From assembly GCA_963843645.1 (NCBI GenBank), contig CAWJLE010000003.1, forward strand, positions 186,001 through 250,000: a stretch of 64,000 bases of DNA. Direction: 5' to 3'. Position 1 is the stretch's first letter; the number at the start of each line of letters is the position of its first letter. Below, one piece after another: positions 8,294 through 16,329 of this stretch. The notes below the pieces were generated by a model. The model worked only from the letters and a program-made list of their open reading frames with translations. It had not been told where the DNA came from and ran no database searches. Both the position numbers and the translations under genes were made by a program. Source of the DNA: CAWJLE01 sp963843645 (lineage in GTDB: Bacteria > Chloroflexota > Anaerolineae > DAOTYC01).

Positions 8294-9577
8294 TCACTGG
8301 CCGGGTGGAAGCGCGCCCCCTGAAGTCTGCTGAACGAGAGGTTTAGGCACCCGGTCAGCGCTCCAGAAATTCTCGATCTTGGCGGCCTGGCGGGCTTTCG
8401 CCAGCCACTCATCCAGGGCCTGAGACTGGCGCGTCTGCAGCGCGTAGGCTGACAGAGGATGATTCTTGTCGTAGCCGTCGAGCTTGATGATGTGGTAACC
8501 GTACTGCGTCTGCACCACGTCTGTGTAGATCTCGCCCGGTTTCAACCTCCAGGCGACGGCCTCGAACTCGGGCACCATGTCGCCGCGCGGATGCCAGCCC
8601 AGGTCTCCGCCCTGATCCTTGCTGCCCGTGTCGTCGGACACTTCCTTGGCCACGGTGGCGAAATCCTCGCCGCCGGTGGTCACGCGCTTTAGAACTGCTT
8701 CGGCTTTGGTCTTAGCTTCCGCGTCGGCTGCCTGCCGCAGCGCAGTCACCTGCTCCGCGCTCAATCCGGTCGTGTCGGTCGGCTGCTTGGTCGCGATCAG
8801 GATGTGACTCACATGGATCTGTTCGGTCGTCGTCGGGACTTCGGCTGCGAGTACTTTCTGCAGTTTGTCTCGGATGAGCGAGTTGCTGACCAGCTCCCGG
8901 AAATCGGCGTCGGTAAAGTTCGCGACTTTCTGGAACTCCGACAGAGAGCCGGAGTACAGCTGGTCGAACTCGTTCTTGGTCATCGGCGCAGTGGTCGGCG
9001 TGGGCGTGATCGTAATGACCTGAGTCGCAGTCAGGGTTGGAGTTGCCGTTGGCGTAGGTGGGTTTGCATCGTAACCGAACTGACGCTGGATTTCAGACTG
9101 AACTTCGTCGGGCGTGACCGAGATGCCACGCTTCGCTGCTTCCTTGCGAATAAGTTCATCGTCAATTAGAGTGTTCAGTACGTCCTGAGGCATCGTCGCC
9201 TGGCGACTCTGCAGTTGCTGAATGTTCTGCGTCAGGTAGTCGTACATGAACTTCTGCTTCTCATCGCCTGCGTACTGAGCCTGCTGCCGCTGTAGTTGGG
9301 CCAGGTTCTGGTTGAATTGATAGCTCTGGAAGCGGTACATCTTCTGATATAACGCGTTTGAGATGGGTACGCCATCCACTTTGGCTATGGGCGAGTTCGG
9401 CTGCAAGACGTAGACCTGGACGAATCCAAAGATGAGCACCAGAACCACCAGCGCGGCGACGCCGATGACGCCGATCACCACCCAGCGCTGTCGATCCCGG
9501 TCCTTCTTGCTGATAGCCAATTGTTTCTTGGTGGGAGTTTGGACTGCGTTAGTATCCCTACTATCCCTCTTCGCCAT
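8294..9577 (-). CDS. Membrane-anchored parvulin peptidyl-prolyl isomerase (SurA/PrsA type)
   Basis: A 427-residue exported foldase. The basic cytoplasmic N-terminus (about 1-31) is followed by one transmembrane helix (about 32-56, WVVIGVIGVAALVVLVLIF), a SurA-N-like helical domain, a Thr/Pro-rich insert (PPTPTATPTLTAT) near 180-205, and a parvulin rotamase domain at about 256-370. The rotamase has the expected HVSHILI at its start, GGDLGWHPRGDMVPEFE in the middle and YGYHIIKLDG at its end. It probably helps exported proteins fold outside the membrane. The Thr/Pro insert looks like an extracellular linker, as is common in Chloroflexota surface proteins. It lies downstream of rpsR across a terminator. 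Confidence 0.85.
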   Translation of the reverse strand: MAKRDSRDTNAVQTPTKKQLAISKKDRDRQRWVVIGVIGVAALVVLVLIFGFVQVYVLQPNSPIAKVDGVPISNALYQKMYRFQSYQFNQNLAQLQRQQAQYAGDEKQKFMYDYLTQNIQQLQSRQATMPQDVLNTLIDDELIRKEAAKRGISVTPDEVQSEIQRQFGYDANPPTPTATPTLTATQVITITPTPTTAPMTKNEFDQLYSGSLSEFQKVANFTDADFRELVSNSLIRDKLQKVLAAEVPTTTEQIHVSHILIATKQPTDTTGLSAEQVTALRQAADAEAKTKAEAVLKRVTTGGEDFATVAKEVSDDTGSKDQGGDLGWHPRGDMVPEFEAVAWRLKPGEIYTDVVQTQYGYHIIKLDGYDKNHPLSAYALQTRQSQALDEWLAKARQAAKIENFWSADRVPKPLVQQTSGGALPPGQ

Positions 9578-9674
9578 GTATCCTCTCTTCTCTAGAACCA
9601 GGCCAGGAGCGTGCTTGCGCTCCGGCGTGAACTACAGGCGTTCCCAATGGAACCGCCTTGACAAACCACAAATC

Positions 9675-9701
9675 GGCAAGGGGCGCATCGAGCCCCTTGC
9701 C
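9675..9701 (-). terminator. Terminator hairpin after rpsR
   Basis: A perfect 10-bp inverted repeat, GGCAAGGGGC at 9675-9684 and GCCCCTTGCC at 9692-9701, with a 7-base loop. On the minus strand it is followed by GATTTGTGGTTTGT, moderately T-rich. It lies 19 bases after the rpsR stop, so it likely ends the rpsF-ssb-rpsR transcript. Confidence 0.7.
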
Positions 9702-9719
9702 GTTCGGTTCCCGTGGACC

Positions 9720-10133
9720 TCACGCACCGCGGATGTGCTCGGACGTGTACGGCAGCAAAGCCAGGTGGCGGGCCCGCTTGATGGCAATAGCCAGCCGACG
9801 CTGATGCTTCGCGCAGGTGCCCACTTTCCGGCGTGACCGAATGGTGCCGCGATCGGTCAGAAAGCGCTGGAGCATGTCCACTCGCTTGTAGTCGATGATA
9901 TTGTTCTTGTCGTCGCAGAATGGGCAAACCTTCATCCTGCGGCCGAAGCGGTTGCCTCTCCCACGGGGCCCACCGCGATCTCTGCGGTAATCGCTCCGTT
10001 CGCGATGACCGTCCTCGCCGCCGCTGCGGCGATACTCGCCGCCTCCACCGCCGCTGCTGCTGCCACTGCCACTGCTGGTCGTGGTAGCGGCCCCTTCTCC
10101 TTCCGGTCCTGCGTTAAGGTTCTGCTCTACCAA
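9720..10133 (-). CDS. rpsR: Ribosomal protein S18 with a long low-complexity N-terminus
   Basis: Small-subunit protein S18, which binds next to S6 on the platform of the 30S subunit. The C-terminal ~75 residues are canonical: CPFCDDKNNIIDYKRVDMLQ, then GTIRSRRKVGTCAKHQRRLA and KRARHLALLPY. The CPFC and later TCAKH residues fit a zinc-binding form. The start chosen is TTG at 10131-10133, with GGAGGA five bases upstream; an ATG at 10256 would overlap ssb by 46 bases without a binding site. Even so the protein is 137 residues, against about 75-95 usually, because of roughly 60 residues rich in Gly, Ser and Arg before the core. Confidence 0.92.
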   Translation of the reverse strand: MVEQNLNAGPEGEGAATTTSSGSGSSSGGGGGEYRRSGGEDGHRERSDYRRDRGGPRGRGNRFGRRMKVCPFCDDKNNIIDYKRVDMLQRFLTDRGTIRSRRKVGTCAKHQRRLAIAIKRARHLALLPYTSEHIRGA

Positions 10134-10209
10134 AGTGCTCCTCCGTATCGTTCCTGCCAAGACAACTCGCGCCTGCGTGGGCGGAGTGCTGTTGTTGAGT
10201 CCCCGGATG

Positions 10210-11001
10210 CTAGGTCGGCTGAGCCGGGAAGAGATTATCCGGCGCGGAATCCGCATCCGGATAACCGTCTTTCTTCACCGCCGGCCGCATGTCCAAACGA
10301 ATCATTTCATCCGCGACGACTTCGGTCCGATTGTGCCTCAAACCGCCTGCATCTTCCCACTCGCGAGTCTGAAGTCGACCCTCGATGTACACCCGGCTGC
10401 CCCGTTCCAGATAGCGGTCACAGATCTCAGCCAGATTGCCCCACGAAATGACGTTGAACCACTCAGTCTCCTCCCGTTTCTCCCCTTCGGAAGTTGACCA
10501 GGTTCGGCTCGTAGCCAGGGTAAAAGACGTCACCGGTCTGCCGCCAGGCGTATAGCGCAACTCGGGATTGCGTCCCAGATTGCCGATGAGCATGATGGAG
10601 TTCAGCCCCGGCAGCGTACTGCTCGCCTCGAAGCCGTTACCGGTTGCGGCGGTCGTCCGAGTTTGAAACGGGGCCGACAGCACGACCAGATTGTTGATCA
10701 CGACTTCACTGCGACGTTCTCGCTGGCCGTGGCCGCCGTCCAGCATTCGGCTCTGCAGGCGCCCGGTCACGAAGACCTGACTGCCGCAGGCGAGCTGCTG
10801 CTTGCAGACTTCGGCCAGCCCGCCCCACGCCACCACGTCAAACCATTCCGTTTCCTCGTGGCGTTCGCCTTCCGTCGTAATCCAAATACGCGGCGCGCCA
10901 ACGCTGAACGACGTGAACGATTTTCCGCCTGGCGTGAACCTCATGTCGGGGTCATGGCCCACAGCACCAATGAGCATGACCTTGTTAAGCCCCCGGCCCA
11001 T
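10210..11001 (-). CDS. ssb: Single-stranded DNA-binding protein with two OB folds
   Basis: A 263-residue SSB containing two complete OB-fold repeats. Repeat 1 (about 5-108) starts LNKVMLIGAVGHDPDMRFTP and repeat 2 (about 130-235) starts LNSIMLIGNLGRNPELRYTP; each has the ETEWF(D/N)V and GS(Q/R)V(F/Y)(V/I)xGRLQ motifs. Ordinary bacterial SSB has one OB fold and acts as a tetramer; the two-fold form of this size is the Deinococcus-Thermus style, acting as a dimer. The C-terminus ends APDNLFPAQPT and lacks a clear acidic DDDxPF tip, the usual partner-binding tail, though PDNLFP may be a divergent version. Gene order rpsF-ssb-rpsR is conserved in bacteria; rplI is absent here. Confidence 0.93.
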   Translation of the reverse strand: MGRGLNKVMLIGAVGHDPDMRFTPGGKSFTSFSVGAPRIWITTEGERHEETEWFDVVAWGGLAEVCKQQLACGSQVFVTGRLQSRMLDGGHGQRERRSEVVINNLVVLSAPFQTRTTAATGNGFEASSTLPGLNSIMLIGNLGRNPELRYTPGGRPVTSFTLATSRTWSTSEGEKREETEWFNVISWGNLAEICDRYLERGSRVYIEGRLQTREWEDAGGLRHNRTEVVADEMIRLDMRPAVKKDGYPDADSAPDNLFPAQPT

Positions 11002-11101
11002 CTTCTACCCCTTCTCTCGCGATCAAACATCCCCGAATGACTGCCCGAGGCGTGCGCCAGCTCTGGGGGGCATCCTGTTCCTTTGCGACTCTTCGGCGGG
11101 A

Positions 11102-11389
11102 TTACTCTTCCAGCCGAATAACGAGATGTCGCAGCACTTGTTCCGCAATGTTGAGATTGCGTTCCAGTTCTGCGACGCCCTTTGGCTCCATTTCGGCATT
11201 CACGAAGAGGTAAATGCCATCACGGAACCGGTTCATGGTGTAGGCCAATCTGCGCTTACCCCAGTTATCCACCTTGATCACCTGTCCAGGTGCTTCGGTG
11301 ATCCACTGGGTGACCTTGTTCACCATCTGTGCCATGTTTTCCTCGTCGAGCTCCGGTGAGACGACGAGCGCCAACTCGTACTTATTCAT
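11102..11389 (-). CDS. rpsF: Ribosomal protein S6
   Basis: A 95-residue S6 that forms the S6:S18 dimer in the 30S platform. The typical opening NKYELALVVSPELDEE and the motif WGKRRLAYTMNRFRDGIYLF are present, and the length is normal. AAAGGAGG lies 14 bases before the ATG. It abuts an out-of-frame ATG whose five-codon frame ends in the TGA overlapping the rpsF start; this may be chance. First gene of the rpsF-ssb-rpsR operon on the minus strand, 100 bases from ssb. Confidence 0.95.
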   Translation of the reverse strand: MNKYELALVVSPELDEENMAQMVNKVTQWITEAPGQVIKVDNWGKRRLAYTMNRFRDGIYLFVNAEMEPKGVAELERNLNIAEQVLRHLVIRLEE

Positions 11390-11561
11390 GTCCGGCCGTT
11401 CATCCTCCTTTCTCTGGGATTGCCTTTGGCTTTGGGAAAGACGGTCAACTCTGGCGAGGGGGAGATGCCAGCGCCGGACGAGGGACCGTTCCCATCCAAA
11501 AGCAGAAAGGCTGTCACGCAGAACAATCGGTCACTGAACCGTTCCGCTCTGCAGTACCGGC
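11390..11561 (-). other. Leader of the rpsF operon
   Basis: About 165 transcribed but untranslated bases between the predicted start site near 11555 and the rpsF ATG. Many bacteria autoregulate this operon through an S6:S18-binding leader RNA. The stretch has GC-rich segments able to pair, but I could not fit the known S6:S18 motif, so no riboswitch-like element is claimed. No gene is seen. Confidence 0.35.
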
Positions 11562-11590
11562 ATCATAGCATAAAAGGGTCAATTTGGCAA
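11562..11590 (-). promoter_or_regulatory. Promoter of the rpsF-ssb-rpsR operon
   Basis: On the minus strand TTGCCA (11585-11590), a 17-base spacer and TATGAT (11562-11567) match the sigma70 consensus well. It points toward rpsF, with a leader of about 165 bases. Confidence 0.6.
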
Positions 11591-11703
11591 AAGAACGTCA
11601 GCGGTGTGTCTTCATCGCGTCCTCTCTTTGTCCAGGCCCGATGAATACTCGGTGTGCCGGCTGCCTCTGCAGGTCCGCGAACCTTAAAAGTTGCGCATAT
11701 CTC

Positions 11704-11759
11704 TTGACGGAGACGAAGAAATATGATATCCTCTAGTCGTCCCTGTATACAGTATACAG
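11704..11759 (+). promoter_or_regulatory. Promoter and palindromic operator of the GntR regulator operon
   Basis: TTGACG at 11704-11709, a 17-base spacer and TATCCT at 11727-11732 form a promoter with a start site near 11739. Immediately after comes CTGTATACAGTATACAG at 11743-11759, a perfect 17-bp palindrome about a central base. Sites containing GTATAC are typical of FadR/FCD-type GntR proteins, and the next gene encodes one, so autorepression from about +4 to +20 is the natural reading. Confidence 0.65.
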
Positions 11760-11782
11760 TATTCAAAACTGAGGCGCCGGCC

Positions 11783-12460
11783 GTGAATGAGTCGAAGCTC
11801 GAAAGCGTTCAAGTTCGAACCCTGGGCGAGGAAGCCGCTGACAAGATCAGACGGGCGATCGCGTCCGGTCATCTGCCGGCCGGGACGCGGCTGGTCGAAA
11901 CGGAGCTGGCGGAGGAGCTGGGTCTGAGCCGTTCGCCGCTACGTGAGGCGTTCGTCCTGCTGGAAAAGGAAGGCCTGATCGTCCGGCTGCCGCGCCGGGG
12001 TGCATTCGTGCGGGGCCTGTCGCGCCGCGAGACCGAAGAGATCTACAGCATCCGCACCGCATTGGAGAGTTTCGCGATTCGCCGCGTGGTCGAGCGGCTG
12101 ACGCCGGATCGGGCGGACCAGCTGCGCACGCTCATAGAACGCTTGCGCGAAGCGGCGACTGCGGACGACCTGGAGGGCTTTGCCCAGGCAGACGCGGCGT
12201 TGCACGAATACCTGATCGACGCCGCAGACCACCTGCTTCTCAAGCAGCTTTTTTCCGGGCTGCAGACGCGCATGCTCCAGTACATGACCGAAGCCAGCCG
12301 ATCGCGCCCGCTGCCTGACATTGCCCGCGACCACGAAGAGTTGATTGAGGCCGTTCTGAGCGGCGATCCCGAGCAGGCCGAAACCGCGATGAAGGGCCAC
12401 GTTTCGGCCTCAGCGGCGAGGTTGTTGGCCGATTTGCCGGAGAAGATCAGAGAATCTTAA
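11783..12460 (+). CDS. GntR-family transcriptional regulator (FCD/FadR subfamily)
   Basis: A 225-residue repressor-type protein. An N-terminal winged helix (about 10-75) carries the GntR signature, including LVETELAEELGLSRSPLREAFVLLEKEGLI and the wing RRGAFV. A helical FCD ligand-binding domain follows (about 80-215). The start chosen is GTG at 11783 with GAGG eight bases upstream; the longer ATG frame at 11723 would begin inside the promoter and operator. FCD regulators sense small carboxylates or sugar acids. It lies 14 bases ahead of an ABC-transporter ATPase on the same strand, so it most likely controls that transporter and itself through the palindrome at 11743-11759. Confidence 0.88.
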   Translation: MNESKLESVQVRTLGEEAADKIRRAIASGHLPAGTRLVETELAEELGLSRSPLREAFVLLEKEGLIVRLPRRGAFVRGLSRRETEEIYSIRTALESFAIRRVVERLTPDRADQLRTLIERLREAATADDLEGFAQADAALHEYLIDAADHLLLKQLFSGLQTRMLQYMTEASRSRPLPDIARDHEELIEAVLSGDPEQAETAMKGHVSASAARLLADLPEKIRES

Positions 12461-12474
12461 GCGCGCGAGGTCGA

Positions 12475-13986
12475 ATGATGCCTCAAGAGTACCTCCTCGA
12501 AGTTCGCAACATCCACAAGGCTTTCCCGGGTACGCAGGCGTTGCAGGACGTCAGTATGGCTTTCCGTCCCGGTGAGATTCACGCGGTGGTCGGCGAAAAC
12601 GGCGCAGGGAAGAGCACGCTCATGCTCATCATCGCCGGTGTTCACCGGCGCGACGCCGGCAAGATCCTTCTCGATGGACGGGAGATCGAGCCTGCAAATC
12701 CTCACGACGCCCAGACTCTGGGTGTCAGCATCGTGTATCAGGAGTTGTCGCTGGCACCCAATCTGAGCGTGGCAGAAAACATCTTCATCAACCGTCAGCC
12801 CGTTAGCCGGTGGGGCCTCATCGACAAAAACAAGATGTATGCGGATGCGGCGGGCCTCCTCAAAACCCTGGACCTGGCAGTTCCGCCCGACACGCTCGTG
12901 AAGAACCTCAACATCGCCACCATGCAAATGGTCGAAATCGTGGGTGCGATGTCGCGTAAGACGAGAGTGCTTTTATTGGATGAGCCGACGTCCGCGCTGA
13001 CCGAGCGCGAGACGGCCAAGCTGTTCACCGCGCTCCGGCAATTGAAGCAAGAAGGCATTGCCATCATCTACATCAGCCACAAGCTCGACGAAATCATGGC
13101 CATTGCCGACCGCCTCACTGTCCTGAAGGACGGTCGTGTCGCCGGTGCGCTGGATATTGCCGAAGCCACCAAAGAAAAGATCGTGCGGCTGATGGTCGGG
13201 CGCGACCTGACCGGCCTCTATCCTGAGAAGGATGGGGAGCAGCGCACACCCATACTGACGGTGGACGAGCTGGCCGGCCCCGGATTCAGCGACGTAAGCT
13301 TTTCCCTCTACGCGGGGGAAATCCTCGGATTCGCCGGCCTGGCCGGCGCCGGGCGGACGAGCGTGTGCCGGACGATCTTCGGTGCAGCGCCGCGGACCGG
13401 CGGTCGGGTGCGGGTGGAGGGGCGCGATACTGACATCCGCACGCCCGAGGACGCGATCCGGGCCGGCATCGGCTTCTTGCCGGAGGACCGCAAGCTTCAG
13501 GGTCTGTTCCTGCGCATGACGGTGCGGGAGAACGTCGTCTCGACGAACCTCAAAGCGTGCAGCGGCGCCATTATGATGGATCCGGCCAAAGAGGGAGAGC
13601 TGGCGCGAGGGTTGGTGACCCAGCTCCAGATCAAAACCCCAACCATCGAGCAGAAGCTGATGAATCTATCGGGCGGCAACCAGCAGAAAGCCCTGCTGGG
13701 CAAATGGCTGGCTGCCCACCCGAAGGTCCTGCTCGTGGCCGAGCCGACGCGCGGAGTAGACGTGGGAGCAAAGGCCGAGATCCACATGCTGCTGAGGAAA
13801 CTGGCGCGACAAGGCGTCGGCGTGCTCATGGTTTCATCCGAGCTTCCGGAGATCATGGGCATGTCTGACCGGGTATTGGTGATGCACGAAGGGCAGATTA
13901 CCGGCCTGGTCATCGGCGATGACGTCACGGAAGAAAAGATTATGGCTTACGCTTCGGGTCTGCCGGCGAGCGAAATCAAGTCTTAA
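12475..13986 (+). CDS. Sugar ABC transporter ATPase, two-domain (RbsA/MglA type)
   Basis: A 503-residue fused ATPase. Domain 1 has Walker A GENGAGKST (40-48), the signature region NLNIATMQMVEIVGAMS and Walker B VLLLDEPTSALTERE. Domain 2 has the degenerate Walker A typical of the family, GLAGAGRTS (near 289), the signature LSGGNQQKALLGKWL (near 398) and VLLVAEPTRGVDVGAK (near 417). In domain 2 the Walker B aspartate is alanine (VAEP rather than LDEP), which is unusual even for this family; a one-base error (GCC for GAC) would also explain it. It works with the permease at 14001 and the binding protein at 15188, in the order ATPase-permease-binding protein as in rbsACB, behind the GntR regulator. 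Confidence 0.9.
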   Translation: MMPQEYLLEVRNIHKAFPGTQALQDVSMAFRPGEIHAVVGENGAGKSTLMLIIAGVHRRDAGKILLDGREIEPANPHDAQTLGVSIVYQELSLAPNLSVAENIFINRQPVSRWGLIDKNKMYADAAGLLKTLDLAVPPDTLVKNLNIATMQMVEIVGAMSRKTRVLLLDEPTSALTERETAKLFTALRQLKQEGIAIIYISHKLDEIMAIADRLTVLKDGRVAGALDIAEATKEKIVRLMVGRDLTGLYPEKDGEQRTPILTVDELAGPGFSDVSFSLYAGEILGFAGLAGAGRTSVCRTIFGAAPRTGGRVRVEGRDTDIRTPEDAIRAGIGFLPEDRKLQGLFLRMTVRENVVSTNLKACSGAIMMDPAKEGELARGLVTQLQIKTPTIEQKLMNLSGGNQQKALLGKWLAAHPKVLLVAEPTRGVDVGAKAEIHMLLRKLARQGVGVLMVSSELPEIMGMSDRVLVMHEGQITGLVIGDDVTEEKIMAYASGLPASEIKS

Positions 13987-14000
13987 GGGAGAGATCACCC

Positions 14001-15029
14001 ATGGCTGAAAAACAGGTTGCCCGGCACAGTGCGCCGGACAGTGAGTTGACCGGCCGACCCGCGGCCACACGTTCGACGGGCCTGTTCCAGAAGTTGTTTG
14101 GCATTCGGGAAGCGCTGATGGTCGTCATTATCCTGGTGACTATCGCCATCCTGACCCTTCTGTCGCCGCACTTCCTGGCTGGGCCAATTTCCTGGCGATT
14201 TCACGCGGCCTGGCGATGGAAGGGCTGGTGGTCATCGGGATGACGATCCTTCTCGTGGGTGGCATGTTCGATCTGTCGGTCGGCTCGACGATGGCTTTGT
14301 CCGGCGTCTTGTGCGCCTGGGCGCTGGCAACGGTCTGGGCATACCGGCGGCCATTCTGGTCGGCGTGCTGACGGGCGTCGTGGTCGGCTCGATCAACGGA
14401 TCGATCGTCACCCGGATCGGCGTGAATCCCGCTGATCACGACCCTGGGCATGATGTCCGTTGCTCGCGGCGCGGCACTCGTGCTCACGCAGGGGCGCCCG
14501 ATCAGCAGCTTCCCCAAACCGTTCATTTGGATCGGACAGGGCGTGATCGAGCCTATCAGCGAGTACCCGGTGCCGGTTCCCTTCATCGTGCTGATCGTCG
14601 TGGTCGTCGATCTTCGACGTGCTGCTGCGGCGGGCCCGCTTCTTCCGGCAGATCTACTACATCGGCAGCAACGAAAAGGCGGCGCAGCTGTCCGGCATCA
14701 ACGTGCCGCGGGTCGTGCTCAGCGCCTTCGTGCTGTGCGGCGCCTTGGCTGGCCTGGGCGGGGTCATCTCGACCGCGAGGCTCACGAGCGCGATTCCCAC
14801 GTCGTTCGTGGGCGTCGAGATGCGCGTCATCTCAGCCGCGATCATCGGCGGGTCGAGCCTGGCAGGCGGCGAAGGCACGATCATCGGTTCGGTCCTGGGC
14901 CTGATCTTCATGGCGCTTCTGAGCAATGCCATGGTCATCCTGGGCGTGTCGATCTATTGGGAAGGGGTCATTCTTGGCACGGTGCTCGTGCTCGCGGTAA
15001 TGGTCGACATGCTGTCCGCCGCAGATTGA
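14001..15029 (+). pseudogene. Sugar ABC transporter permease (RbsC type), four frameshifts
   Basis: When the frames are joined the product is a complete RbsC-like permease of about 340 residues. It starts MAEKQVARHSAPDS and shows GGMFDLSVGSTMALSG, LITTLGMMSVARGAALV, IYYIGSNEKAAQLSGINV and AIIGGSSLAGGEGT. The reading frame changes at about 14178-14186, 14325-14338, 14428-14434 and 14606-14612. No nonsense codon lies inside any in-frame stretch and family motifs are intact throughout, which favours sequencing or assembly indels over a dead gene. ATG at 14001 follows AAGGGAGA. As sequenced it cannot make a functional channel. Confidence 0.75.
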
Positions 15030-15187
15030 GCGGGGCCTGATACTATCTAGCCGAGGGAAAGGAGGTGGTTGCCCTTCGCAAAGGGGGTGAGTCGCGCCTC
15101 TAGGGTTTGCGCCTCAGCTACGTAGCCGGCGAATTCGGTGAAAGACGGAAGGCAGATATCGCAGAATGAAGAGGGAGGGTTTCGACG

Positions 15188-16187
15188 ATGAGGTTGTTAA
15201 GGGTAGCCTGTGTGGCGCTCGCCGTCATCATGGCCGTCACGGCCATCGTTCCAGCCGCAGTCAAAGCCGCCGATCCAACAAGAGGAGTACGTCTTCGTTG
15301 CTTACGTCACCAGCATCCCGTTCTGGACCGACCCTGTGGCCGGGTTCATGGCGGCTTGTGATGACTTTGGGAGTGAAGGGCACGTTTACCGGGCCCGTGG
15401 AATTCGACGCGGCCGCCCAGGCGCGAACCGTCGAAGAGCTGATCGCCAAGAAGCCGGCTGGCATCGTCATCTTCCCTGCCGATCCGGACGCGCTCTCTGA
15501 CCCGCTGAAGAAAGCCATGGAAGCCGGCATTCCGGTCATCTGCGCGAACTCCGAAGTGAACAGAACCTGTCCGCGCGCTACGGCTACGTGGGCATCAACA
15601 ACTTCGAGGGCGGCAAGATCGGCGGCAAGATCGTCGTCGATCTCTTGACGAAGAAGAACGGCTCGCCGAAGGGCGACCGTCGGAATCATGACCATGCCGG
15701 GCGTCACCGTGCACGAAGACCGAAAGAACGGTTACCTCGACGGCTTGAAAGCGTATCCCGACATCAAGGTCGCCGACATCGTCAACGACAAGGCTGATCC
15801 GTCGGTTGGCGTGACTGTGGCGTCGGCCCTGATGCAGGCGCACCCGACCTCGACCTGATCATCGGCACGGACGCGACCAGCGGCGCCTCCGCGGCGCGCG
15901 CGGTAACCGAGGCCAACAAGCAGGGCAAGGTCATGATCGTGGCCATGGACCGTGATGAAGACCTGCTCGACTACATCGCGGACGGCACGGTGAACGCCTC
16001 GCTGGCTCAGCGCAACTTCCTGGAGGAGTGGCTGGCCGTTCATTATCTGTACTGGATGAACCACGATTCTCTGAAGGCTTTGCCGGATTGGAAGGCCGCG
16101 AATGCGCCGCAGATCCCGCCCAACACCGACACCGGCGCGATGGTCATCACGAAGGATAACGTCGACCAGTTCCGCCACACGAAATAG
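15188..16187 (+). pseudogene. Sugar ABC transporter substrate-binding protein, five frameshifts
   Basis: Joining the frames gives a normal RbsB-like binding protein of about 330 residues. It has a signal peptide (MRLLRVACVALAVIMAVTA, cleavage after VKA, no lipobox cysteine), then EEYVFVAYVTSIPFWTDPV, PAGIVIFPADPDAL, YGYVGINNFEGGKIGG, DLIIGTDATSGASAA and a C-terminus ending DQFRHTK. Frame changes lie near 15276-15280, 15366-15373, 15555-15564, 15670-15676 and 15841-15846. As with the permease just upstream, the residues between breaks are well conserved, so indel errors are more likely than pseudogene decay. GAGGGAGG precedes the ATG. A strong hairpin follows the stop. Confidence 0.75.
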
Positions 16188-16208
16188 GGCTTTCACAGCC
16201 GAACGCGC

Positions 16209-16234
16209 AAGGAGGGGGACACATCCCCCTCCTT
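16209..16234 (+). terminator. Terminator hairpin of the second ribose-type ABC operon
   Basis: An 11-bp perfect stem, AAGGAGGGGGA at 16209-16219 and TCCCCCTCCTT at 16224-16234, with a 4-base loop. CTTC follows rather than a pure T-run. It sits 21 bases after the binding-protein stop and probably ends or attenuates the transcript before the SDR gene. Confidence 0.65.
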
Positions 16235-16329
16235 CTTCACGCAATCATCACATTCAATCCAGGCTTGTGATTTCAGATTGGCATCAATGGCGTCTTTCGA
16301 TCTTGCGACGCGGCTAAAGAGGAGGAAAC

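Noticed and set aside
11390..11561. S6:S18 autoregulatory leader motif before rpsF
   Set aside because: The position is right, but I could not place the conserved bulged core, so it was left as an unassigned leader. An Infernal search with the Rfam model would decide.
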